DNA of 5,124 nt from Oscillospiraceae bacterium (GTDB taxonomy: Bacteria > Bacillota_A > Clostridia > Oscillospirales > WRJC01). Of the stretch, positions 1 through 5,124 are shown piece by piece (the stretch's first letter is position 1; each line of letters begins with the position of its first letter). The notes under the pieces are model-generated. The model was not told where the DNA came from. It did no database searches and was given only the letters and a program-made list of their open reading frames with translations. The stretch spans positions 1 through 5,124 of the forward strand of contig WQXD01000262.1 in assembly GCA_009785015.1 (NCBI GenBank), in the 5' to 3' direction. Position numbers and translations under genes: made by a program.

Positions 1-747
1 TACGCGCTGGATCCCTTCATAGTGGATTAATCCTTTGAAATATTTAGTATAAATGGTGTCCATGACTTTGTCGGGTATCATAAGGATTGACCCGTTAATT
101 TCGTCCTGATAAACTAATTCCGCAGCATTTTCAAAATATCCTATTTTCACATAAGAACCAAGACACCATCGTTCCGGGTCTTGGTGAAATAGTAAAACAG
201 CCGATTTTAATAGATAATCGCCTTCTGTTAATTTCAAGGCTTCGAGTAATTCTTCGTTGTTTCCCGAAACATCATCAACCGTAAGCCTATTGCTCGCCAC
301 AGCTTTTTTGCGAAATATATCAAACGCATCGTTATAAAATTCACTTGCTTTGACACGCGGCACAGGTGCTGAGTCCCACGTTCTGCCGTACTTACGGAGT
401 ATGAGTTCATCCAATGCAAATCCTGTCAGTTCTTGATTGGTGCTGCCGGAGCGCATATAATATTTGCCTCGATAACTGATTGCGTTTGGGTGCGCCATAA
501 CATCAATGATAATATAATCGAGTCCGTTTTCTTGATAAAAGTTTACATCTGCCACGATACCCATCGTCGCGCGGATTTTATTTGGGAGCTCCTCAAGCAG
601 CCGCTTCGCATCGGATAGTCCGACCAACACGCCTTTATCATTGCGACCGATTTCCAATCGACCGCCCTGCGCGTTGGCAAAGCCGCATATCCATTTCAGA
701 TATTCGTCGTGCCATGATTCTTTCCATTCGATGTTTTGTCTTTCCAT
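1..747 (-). CDS. AlbA_2 (Schlafen-type) ATP-binding protein / putative transcriptional regulator, C-terminus missing
   Basis: This reading frame is open from an ATG at 747-745 to the window's left edge (249 codons, no stop), so it is the N-terminal part of a longer protein. An AAGGAG site at 761-756 (minus strand) lies 8 bases before the ATG and fixes the start. Residues 1 to about 120 match the AlbA_2 domain pattern: E7-W8-K9-E10, then CGFANAQGG (21-29) and an IGRNDKGVLVGL stretch (33-44), ending in SYRGKYYMRSGSTNQEL (91-107). The later part, with KSAVLLF (181-187) and YQDEINGS (213-220) followed by an MDTIYTKYFKG-like segment, fits the linker and beginning of the divergent GHKL-type ATPase half of COG2865-like proteins. 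These are often annotated as RecG-like helicases or HTH transcriptional regulators, but their biochemical role is poorly known; complete members are usually about 400-550 residues. Family call strong, function unknown. It is transcribed away from the phosphotransferase gene. Confidence 0.88.
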   Translation of the reverse strand, partial: MERQNIEWKESWHDEYLKWICGFANAQGGRLEIGRNDKGVLVGLSDAKRLLEELPNKIRATMGIVADVNFYQENGLDYIIIDVMAHPNAISYRGKYYMRSGSTNQELTGFALDELILRKYGRTWDSAPVPRVKASEFYNDAFDIFRKKAVASNRLTVDDVSGNNEELLEALKLTEGDYLLKSAVLLFHQDPERWCLGSYVKIGYFENAAELVYQDEINGSILMIPDKVMDTIYTKYFKGLIHYEGIQRV

Positions 748-765
748 TGACTGCGCTCCTTCACT

Positions 766-771
766 ATTATA
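766..771 (-). promoter_or_regulatory. possible -10 box for the AlbA_2-family gene
   Basis: The minus strand reads TATAAT at 771-766, about 18 bases before the ATG. A start site 7 bases downstream would leave a leader of only about 12 bases, with the Shine-Dalgarno at its very 5' end, and the hexamer 17 bases upstream (ATGAAG on the minus strand, 794-789) matches the -35 consensus poorly. A good minus-strand TTGACA exists at 828-823 but has no acceptable -10 at 16-18 bases. The true promoter is therefore unresolved. Confidence 0.3.
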
Positions 772-853
772 ATTTTATTTCGGTACAGCTTCATTCGGGC
801 GAGGTTAAAATTTGCTAAGTAATGTCAATTAATGAATTCGCGGTAACGCCCTG

Positions 854-867
854 AAATTTACAAATTT
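854..867. promoter_or_regulatory. 14-bp AT palindrome upstream of the plus promoter
   Basis: AAATTT-AC-AAATTT forms a perfect 6+2+6 inverted repeat ending 4 bases before the -35 hexamer at 872. It could be an operator half-site pair or simply an AT-rich UP-type element. No regulator gene for it is visible in the window. The low-complexity composition makes chance occurrence quite possible. Confidence 0.2.
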
Positions 868-871
868 ATCG

Positions 872-900
872 TTGATTTAATTTATCGGATGTGGTAATAT
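872..900 (+). promoter_or_regulatory. sigma-A-type promoter of the phosphotransferase gene, extended -10
   Basis: TTGATT (872-877), a 17-base spacer and TAATAT (895-900) preceded by TGG (892-894) make an extended -10 promoter; each hexamer matches the consensus at 4 of 6 positions. Transcription would begin near 907, giving a leader of about 119 bases that contains the whole double-hairpin repeat at 948-1021. Spacing and the TGn motif support it; it is unproven. Confidence 0.55.
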
Positions 901-947
901 TTTATATTGGCAAAGCGAGTTTAATTCATATAACGTACGAAAGGGAG

Positions 948-1021
948 AACCACCCCGTCAACACCACGTGTTGCCACCCCTCCGCGGGAGGGGAATTAAT
1001 AAATAAGGGGGGCGGAGCCGC
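948..1021. repeat. GC-rich double-hairpin dispersed-type repeat in the 5' leader
   Basis: The segment opens with AACCACCCCG (948-957). It then has a hairpin CAACAC-CAC-GTGTTG (959-973, 6-bp stem), a second hairpin CCCCTCC-GCG-GGAGGGG (977-993, 7-bp stem), an AT-rich joint (994-1004) and a G-rich end GGGGGGCGGAGCCGC (1007-1021). This organisation (ACCACCCCGTC, variable hairpin, GCCACCCCTCC hairpin, GGAATT, then a GGGTGGC-like end) is one I recall as a dispersed non-coding repeat, MITE- or REP-like, in many Clostridia genomes; I could not check that here. The expected matching right end CGGGGTGGTT is absent, so this copy looks truncated or decayed where it meets the coding region. No T-run follows the second hairpin, so it is not a standard intrinsic terminator. 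Confidence 0.68.
1014..1017 (+). promoter_or_regulatory. ribosome-binding site within the repeat; fixes the ATG at 1026
   Basis: GGAG lies 8 bases before the ATG at 1026 and is part of the G-rich end of the repeat, so the repeat appears to provide the translation signal. The hexamer GCGGAG (1012-1017) is an exact reverse complement of CTCCGC (980-985) in the second hairpin, so the site could be masked by an alternative fold. It decides against the in-frame GTG at 891, which lies inside the promoter. Confidence 0.6.
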
Positions 1022-1025
1022 ATTT

Positions 1026-1997
1026 ATGCAGACACGAACGAATCATTTATTAAGCGAAGCCGCAGAATTATATCCGTTTGACGAAAAAACGATAAGGCTG
1101 ATCAACAGCGGTAAATACTCGCCCAATGACATTTATTTTTTTAAAAAAGATGATAAAAATTATATTCTCAGGATCGCGACGCATGACGAAGATCACGTTT
1201 TTAAAACTTACGCGGAAATGGAATGGCTGGATTTTTTGCATAAACGCGGCGTTCCGGTTTCACTGCCGCTGCCGATGAAAGACGGGCGTTTGGTTGCGAC
1301 TGTCATATGCAACGATAAATTTCATGCGGTCTGCGCGTTTGAAAAAGCCGACGGCAGACATTGCGACAGGGACGAGCCCAATGCATGGAACGATCATGTC
1401 ATTGAAGACTGGGGTTTTGTTTTGGGAAGTATGCACAGGGAAACGAAAGATTTTAAGTTTTCGGACGAACGCTTTGTGCGCAGGGTTTTTGACGGCGGCG
1501 ATATAGACGGGAGCGATGTGCTTGATATTGCATGGGCGAAAGTTCCCGCGATTTATAAATATTCAAAAGAGCTTATCGCAAAATTATTGTCATTGCCGCG
1601 CACAAAAGACACTTGGGGGCTGATACATAACGATCTGCATCAAAATAATTTTCTCGTTAAAAACAACAAAGTACACGCCTTTGACTTTGACGACAGCATT
1701 TACGGTTATTTCGCGCTTGACATAGGTGTCGCTCTGCACCACGCCCTGCATAACGCGAAAGGAAATCTGCAATCGGACGCCGAAAGAATAATCGCGCAGT
1801 TTATGCGGGGTTATAAAAGAGCGAACAAATTAGACGAAGAGTCGCTCAGAAGCATTTTATATTTTATGCGATACAGGCAGTTATGCAATTTCGGCTGGTG
1901 TTATCCGGACAATATAACGGAGGACGAAGAATACAATATATTGAACGGCTTTTCATTGCGGGACTGTAAAATCAACGAAGAAATATTTTTATCGTAG
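1026..1997 (+). CDS. APH-fold phosphotransferase (aminoglycoside phosphotransferase / RdoA-like family)
   Basis: A 323-residue cytoplasmic protein with the protein-kinase-like APH fold (PF01636 type), which transfers phosphate from ATP to a small molecule or protein hydroxyl. The catalytic loop is HNDLHQNN (201-208), with D203 as catalytic base and N208 as a metal ligand, followed by FDFDDS (219-224), the DFG-equivalent metal site with D220/D222. The N-lobe shows the YILRIA strand (46-51), where R49 takes the place of the usual lysine, as in many relatives, and E66 on the C-helix. Length is typical. The region 227-237 (GYFALDIGVAL) is the usual segment after the metal site. Nothing in the sequence identifies the substrate: antibiotic resistance should not be assumed, since most members of this broad family act on other substrates such as homoserine, choline or sugars. 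The frame is open upstream to 891, but the ATG at 1026 has the Shine-Dalgarno and the upstream part is promoter plus repeat. Single gene, convergent with the next one. Confidence 0.88.
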   Translation: MQTRTNHLLSEAAELYPFDEKTIRLINSGKYSPNDIYFFKKDDKNYILRIATHDEDHVFKTYAEMEWLDFLHKRGVPVSLPLPMKDGRLVATVICNDKFHAVCAFEKADGRHCDRDEPNAWNDHVIEDWGFVLGSMHRETKDFKFSDERFVRRVFDGGDIDGSDVLDIAWAKVPAIYKYSKELIAKLLSLPRTKDTWGLIHNDLHQNNFLVKNNKVHAFDFDDSIYGYFALDIGVALHHALHNAKGNLQSDAERIIAQFMRGYKRANKLDEESLRSILYFMRYRQLCNFGWCYPDNITEDEEYNILNGFSLRDCKINEEIFLS

Positions 1998-2012
1998 AGG
2001 CGCGCACATTGG

Positions 2013-2822
2013 TTAAAAATCCAATCCGTATATTCGCCGCGCATTGTCGGCAAACACAGCCTTATGATGCCGTTCGGGTATGAGGATTTTGACGAAGTCG
2101 ATGTAGTTTTCGATGTTCGCCAACGGCCAATCCGTGCCGAACATCAACCGGTCGTATGCGTTTAAGTAAGTCAGCCAAGTCTTTATATGGCTGATATAAC
2201 CTTCCTGCTCGCGGACATACGCGGGAAAATCGAGAATACCCTCCAATAACCCCGAAAGATCGGCGGCGACATTGTGGTTCTTGCTTATCACAGCCGCGGC
2301 GTCCGCGATCCACGGGTTACCCAAGTGGCACATGACAAATTGCACTTTCGAAAAAGACACCGCGACTTCATCAAGCGTCATCGGGTGGCAATATTTCAGG
2401 TGCGCGGAGGCGAAAGCCAATTCGCCCATATGCACCGCGACAGGTTTATCGTATTGTTCCGCAAGTTCATATACCGGGGTGTATATACTGTCGTACGCGT
2501 ACTGCCGGTTATACCCCGGATACAGCTTGACGCCGACGCAGTTTTTACGCCGCAGATTCCGCTCCACTGCTTCGTATGTTTGTTTTATGTCGGCATCAAA
2601 GCCCGAAGAACGGTCTAATCCTATGCAATAACGCAAATATTCAGGATACAGGTGATCGTCCGCTTCAAGGCTGCGGTTGCCCATGACCACCGCGCCGACG
2701 ATGTTTTGACGGGCATACTCACTTTGCAGATGTTCCTCGCTGTTCTCATGTCCCGCACGGCGCGCCAAATCCTGCGCGTGCCCGCCGGCGAACCGATGGA
2801 TATGAGCGTCAATAATTTCCAT
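2013..2822 (-). CDS. amidohydrolase_2-family (COG2159-like) metal-dependent hydrolase
   Basis: A 269-residue TIM-barrel protein of the amidohydrolase superfamily, PF04909 type. The metal ligands are all present: D5-A-H7-I-H9 on strand 1, VKLYPGY with K99, VAVHMGE with H131, MCHLGNPW with H166 and FGTDWP with D231. In the ACMSD branch, the residues equivalent to H7, H9, H131 and D231 bind one metal, and H166 matches the catalytic histidine. Relatives hydrolyse lactones or decarboxylate aromatic and related acids; the actual substrate here is unknown. A sugar-lactone role is conceivable from the divergent glycosidase gene, but that is a guess. The start is the ATG at 2822-2820, preceded by AGGGG at 2832-2828 on the minus strand. 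The longer frame reaching 3029 crosses both promoters and the start of the opposite gene, so it is rejected. No signal peptide: cytoplasmic. Its stop is 15 bases from the convergent phosphotransferase stop. Confidence 0.88.
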   Translation of the reverse strand: MEIIDAHIHRFAGGHAQDLARRAGHENSEEHLQSEYARQNIVGAVVMGNRSLEADDHLYPEYLRYCIGLDRSSGFDADIKQTYEAVERNLRRKNCVGVKLYPGYNRQYAYDSIYTPVYELAEQYDKPVAVHMGELAFASAHLKYCHPMTLDEVAVSFSKVQFVMCHLGNPWIADAAAVISKNHNVAADLSGLLEGILDFPAYVREQEGYISHIKTWLTYLNAYDRLMFGTDWPLANIENYIDFVKILIPERHHKAVFADNARRIYGLDF

Positions 2823-2870
2823 AAAGTCCCCTTTTTCGAAATTGCGGTACGATTTTCGAGTCTTACCCCG

Positions 2871-2899
2871 ATTATACCACAGCGTCACATTTAATGCAA
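2871..2899 (-). promoter_or_regulatory. sigma-A promoter of the amidohydrolase gene, extended -10
   Basis: On the minus strand, TTGCAT (2899-2894), a 17-base spacer and a perfect TATAAT (2876-2871) preceded by TGG form an extended -10 promoter. Transcription would begin near 2864, giving a leader of about 42 bases. Its -35 is separated by 27 bases of AT-rich DNA (2900-2926) from the -35 of the opposite promoter, so one regulator could act on both. Confidence 0.75.
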
Positions 2900-2926
2900 C
2901 AAAAATTTTAAATTCGACAAAACTTC

Positions 2927-2955
2927 TTGACATTCTGCAAAAAGGCGAATATAAT
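2927..2955 (+). promoter_or_regulatory. perfect consensus sigma-A promoter of the glycosidase gene
   Basis: TTGACA (2927-2932), exactly 17 bases, then TATAAT (2950-2955): both hexamers and the spacer match the vegetative sigma-factor consensus. The AT-rich block 2901-2913 just upstream resembles an UP element. Transcription would begin near 2962, leaving a leader of about 42 bases before the TTG start. A fully consensus promoter implies high basal strength unless it is repressed; no obvious operator palindrome is seen. Confidence 0.82.
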
Positions 2956-2989
2956 ATATTTACAGAAAATATAAAATTATCAGACGCAG

Positions 2990-2995
2990 AGGAGG
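2990..2995 (+). promoter_or_regulatory. AGGAGG ribosome-binding site that fixes the TTG start
   Basis: A full-consensus AGGAGG lies 8 bases before TTG at 3004. Together with the promoter at 2927-2955, this rules out the in-frame ATG at 2842, which is upstream of the promoter. It also beats the next internal ATG at 3073, which has no good site. Confidence 0.82.
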
Positions 2996-3003
2996 AAATC
3001 GGA

Positions 3004-4101
3004 TTGAAACAATACACACCATTGGTCAAAGCAGACGGGCGTCCGGGGCTTTATGTCGAGCATGGGGCGCTTATGCGCGAAGGGAAAGAATATTTTGGGA
3101 TCGGCGTGAATTTTTTTGGCGCGTTCATCAATTATTTTTGCGGCGGAATAAATGAGTTCGACGATATGTTCGCCATGCTCGCCGGATACGGTATAGAATA
3201 CTGCCGCATGAACATAGGGCTGTTCTGGCCTGTAAATTATGAGCAGTGGGACAAAAATAAAATAGAATACTATGACAAATTGGATGAAGTCGTGCAGTCT
3301 GCGGAAAAAAACAATATCGGGATTATATGCTCTTTCTTCTGGAATCCGCAGGGGATCAGCGACTATTTCGACGAGCCGCAGAACGCGTGGGGCGACGAAA
3401 ACAGCCAAACGAGGGCGTATATGGCGGAGTATATAGAAATCATCGTAAGCAGATACGCTGAAAGCCCCGCAATATGGGGGTATGAGTTCGGCAACGAGTT
3501 AAATCTCGGTCTCGATCTGCCCAATGCCGCCGAGTTGCGGAATTCAACGATACACACAGAGCTTGGAACACGCGCCGCAAGGGACGAAAATGACGATTTG
3601 ACCACGGAAATAGCGGAACCCTTGCTGAGGGCGTTCGCGGAGCTTGTAAAAAAATACGACAGGCACGGAAGGATCATAACCAGCGGCAACGCCGAACCGC
3701 GCCCAAGCCAGTTCAATCAGCATAAGAGCAGAAGCTGGAAAACGGATAAAAGAGAGGAAATGGCGCAGACGATAAAATGGCACAATCCTGCTCCGATGGA
3801 TTGCGTGAGCGTGCACATATACGACTTACTGAACAGGTTTTTGAAGAAAGATGAAAACAGTTACGCGAATATTATCAAGGCGTATCAAGAAGAAGCGCAG
3901 GCGCAGGGCAAAGCGTTGTTTATAGGCGAATTTTTCGGCAATGATACCCGGTGTGAGGATATCATCGACGCAATTGTCGAAACCCGCGTCCCCATATCGG
4001 CGGTATGGGCGGTCGGCAGTGTGGAGCATACGATCTCAAACGATGCGGAAAGGCAGAAAACCGTGCTGGCTTACATCGAACGCGCCAACAAAAAACGATG
4101 A
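3004..4101 (+). CDS. clan GH-A glycoside hydrolase, GH5 (cellulase)-like, cytoplasmic
   Basis: A 365-residue retaining glycosidase of the (beta/alpha)8 type. The acid/base glutamate is E165 in GYEFGNELN (159-167), the Asn-Glu pair typical of clan GH-A. The nucleophile is E309 in LFIGEFFGN (305-313). Other expected residues are R68 in YCRMN, H271 and Y273 in VSVHIY (268-273), and W335 in AVWAVG. The N-terminal segment FGIGVNFFGAF (31-41) is the first barrel strand. The protein should cleave beta-linked glucosides, mannosides or related oligosaccharides, but the subfamily and substrate cannot be read from the sequence; mannanase-like or another GH-A family are alternatives. There is no signal peptide from the TTG start and no carbohydrate-binding module, so it probably acts inside the cell on imported short glycans. 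It is expressed from its own consensus promoter, divergent from the amidohydrolase, and ends 3 bases before the convergent permease stop. Confidence 0.85.
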   Translation: MKQYTPLVKADGRPGLYVEHGALMREGKEYFGIGVNFFGAFINYFCGGINEFDDMFAMLAGYGIEYCRMNIGLFWPVNYEQWDKNKIEYYDKLDEVVQSAEKNNIGIICSFFWNPQGISDYFDEPQNAWGDENSQTRAYMAEYIEIIVSRYAESPAIWGYEFGNELNLGLDLPNAAELRNSTIHTELGTRAARDENDDLTTEIAEPLLRAFAELVKKYDRHGRIITSGNAEPRPSQFNQHKSRSWKTDKREEMAQTIKWHNPAPMDCVSVHIYDLLNRFLKKDENSYANIIKAYQEEAQAQGKALFIGEFFGNDTRCEDIIDAIVETRVPISAVWAVGSVEHTISNDAERQKTVLAYIERANKKR

Positions 4102-4104
4102 AGT

Positions 4105-5124
4105 TCACTCCACATTTTTAAGTGATTCGACCATATCTATCCCGACCAATTTACGGCTCATGACCAAATTGACAAACACCGCGAAAACGACCGATAATAT
4201 GACCGAAAGCACATAGCTCTGCGGCTCTATGATATGGGGGAACATCAGCAAATCGATTTCGGCGGCGGTCAAAACAAACCTGTGCAGCCATATCCCGCCG
4301 ATAAGCCCCAGGACAATCCCCATCGCGGTGACAATACCGTTTTCCCTGTAAATATACATGGCGAGCTCCGTATCATAGAACCCCAATACTTTTATTGTCG
4401 CCAGCTCCCGGATGCGCTCGGTTATATTTATATTGGTGAGATTGAACAAAACGACAAACGCCAGGGCGCAGGCGAGTATTATCAATACTACAGCGACGAT
4501 TTTAAGCGCGTCTGTCGAATCGTTTATGTTTTCCCTGATGCCGGCAGTATTCACGACCGCCCTTACGTTATCATTCGTCAAAAGCGTTTCGGCAAATTCA
4601 CGGTCGCTTTCCGGAATGGACAGAATACCGTTGAATAACGGTTCCGCGCCAAACAAATCGGTATAAACATCCGGGGGCATAAACACAAAATGCAGCACAT
4701 AGTTTTCCGCAATGCCGGTTATTTGCGCGGTATATGTCCTGCCGTCGCTTGTCGTCATATCAAAGCTGCCTCCGGGGGAGACGCCCATCACGCGAGCCAG
4801 TTTTTCGGTGATCACAACGCCGCCGGACGTCAGAGGCACAATTTTGCCCGATTTGCGGGAACGCAAATTTATGTAAGCGTTCAGTTTTTCCGGCGTTTCG
4901 GGTACGATAAGCGAGGCGGTCAGCCCGCCGCCGTTGTTTTTGGCGTCCACGGATTCCTCGCGGATATACAAATACCGGCCGGACAACAGCGTATCAAGCC
5001 CGTCGCGCTGCTTGTCGGTCGTTATCTCTTTGATATACGCCCGCGAGCTGTATTCAACCACTTTTTCATATTGCAAAGTGCCGACGCCGCCCACGCTGTC
5101 GCGCAATCCGAACGCCGTGACCAA
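4105..5124 (-). CDS. FtsX-like ABC transporter permease, C-terminal part
   Basis: The frame is open from the right edge to a TGA at 4107-4105, giving the last 339 residues; the true start lies beyond the window, and a TTG at the edge is probably an internal leucine. Residues 1 to about 200 are an extracytoplasmic domain with the MacB/FtsX-permease signature VVITEKLARVMGV (103-115) and a GSFDM turn (119-123). Then come three membrane segments, about 207-232, 262-285 and 303-322. The loop after the first one contains LFNLTNINITERIREL (226-241) followed by ATIKVLGF, the hallmark of the C-terminal FtsX domain (PF02687) that contacts the ABC ATPase. This type in Bacillota is usually a very large permease (often about 800-1200 residues with two FtsX domains) whose ATPase gene is adjacent, here presumably outside the window. 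Likely role: mechanotransmission-type export or envelope function; substrate unknown. Confidence 0.9.
   Translation of the reverse strand: MVTAFGLRDSVGGVGTLQYEKVVEYSSRAYIKEITTDKQRDGLDTLLSGRYLYIREESVDAKNNGGGLTASLIVPETPEKLNAYINLRSRKSGKIVPLTSGGVVITEKLARVMGVSPGGSFDMTTSDGRTYTAQITGIAENYVLHFVFMPPDVYTDLFGAEPLFNGILSIPESDREFAETLLTNDNVRAVVNTAGIRENINDSTDALKIVAVVLIILACALAFVVLFNLTNINITERIRELATIKVLGFYDTELAMYIYRENGIVTAMGIVLGLIGGIWLHRFVLTAAEIDLLMFPHIIEPQSYVLSVILSVVFAVFVNLVMSRKLVGIDMVESLKNVE

Noticed and set aside
823..828. Minus-strand TTGACA as -35 of the AlbA_2 gene promoter
   Set aside because: At 16-18 bases downstream there is no -10-like hexamer (17 bases gives ACCTCG), so the perfect hexamer is probably fortuitous.
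977..993. Intrinsic terminator or attenuator at the second hairpin
   Set aside because: The 7-bp GC stem is followed by GAATTAATAAATAA-like sequence with no T-run on the plus strand. On the minus strand the downstream bases (GTGGCAACAC) also lack T's.
891..1025. In-frame upstream extension of the phosphotransferase (GTG at 891)
   Set aside because: It overlaps the -10 box and the double-hairpin repeat, has no ribosome-binding site, and its translation is unlike the family N-terminus; the ATG at 1026 has GGAG at 8 bases.
2008..2025. ATTGG/CCAAT hairpin as a bidirectional terminator
   Set aside because: Only 5 base pairs with an 8-base loop, low GC and no flanking T-run on either strand.
2272..2631. 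Plus-strand reading frames opposite the amidohydrolase
   Set aside because: Shadow frames of a gene with all its metal-binding motifs intact on the minus strand; no ribosome-binding site or recognisable domain.
2842..3003. N-terminal extension of the glycosidase (ATG at 2842), possibly as a leader peptide
   Set aside because: It starts upstream of the consensus promoter at 2927-2955, is not hydrophobic like a signal peptide, and the AGGAGG at 2990 points to the TTG at 3004.
2823..3029. N-terminal extension of the amidohydrolase
   Set aside because: It crosses both divergent promoters and the start of the glycosidase gene. The family pattern begins with the DAHIH strand right after the ATG at 2822, which has its own Shine-Dalgarno.
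4234..4666. Plus-strand reading frames opposite the permease
   Set aside because: Antisense shadows of the FtsX-domain coding region; the translations have no family features.
1..5124. CRISPR array, tRNA/rRNA, transposase, toxin-antitoxin or phage genes
   Set aside because: No regularly spaced direct repeats, no RNA-gene signatures and no matching coding motifs were seen on either strand.

Overview
The window looks like chromosomal DNA of a low-to-mid GC Gram-positive bacterium, most likely a gut-type Clostridia (Bacillota). The reasons are consensus sigma-A promoters, strong GGAG/AGGAGG Shine-Dalgarno sites, a TTG start codon, a large FtsX-type permease of the style common in Clostridia, and a GC-rich double-hairpin repeat that I recall as dispersed in such genomes. 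This assignment is an inference from style, not from a marker gene.

Layout: five protein genes on strictly alternating strands. (1) 1-747, minus: N-terminal 249 residues of an AlbA_2 (Schlafen-type) ATP-binding protein/putative transcriptional regulator, running off the left edge. (2) 748-1025: divergent intergenic region with a plus-strand promoter (872-900) and a repeat of two hairpins (948-1021) sitting in the 5' leader of the next gene. (3) 1026-1997, plus: APH-fold small-molecule phosphotransferase. (4) 2013-2822, minus: amidohydrolase_2-family metal-dependent hydrolase. (5) 2823-3003: compact divergent control region with two sigma-A promoters back to back, the plus one a perfect TTGACA-N17-TATAAT. 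(6) 3004-4101, plus: clan GH-A (GH5-like) glycoside hydrolase without a signal peptide, starting at TTG. (7) 4105-5124, minus: C-terminal 339 residues of an FtsX-like ABC permease, running off the right edge.

How the genes work together: no multi-gene operon is visible. The only pair with a plausible shared logic is the amidohydrolase and the cytoplasmic glycosidase, which share one divergent promoter region and could be co-controlled in handling imported oligosaccharides or glycosides; this is inference. The kinase-like gene, the AlbA_2 gene and the permease fragment show no evident functional link to them. I did not find CRISPR arrays, tRNA or rRNA genes, transposases or integrases, or any clear previously undescribed system. 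The most unusual items are the repeat that supplies the leader and ribosome-binding site of the phosphotransferase gene, and the consensus divergent promoter pair.
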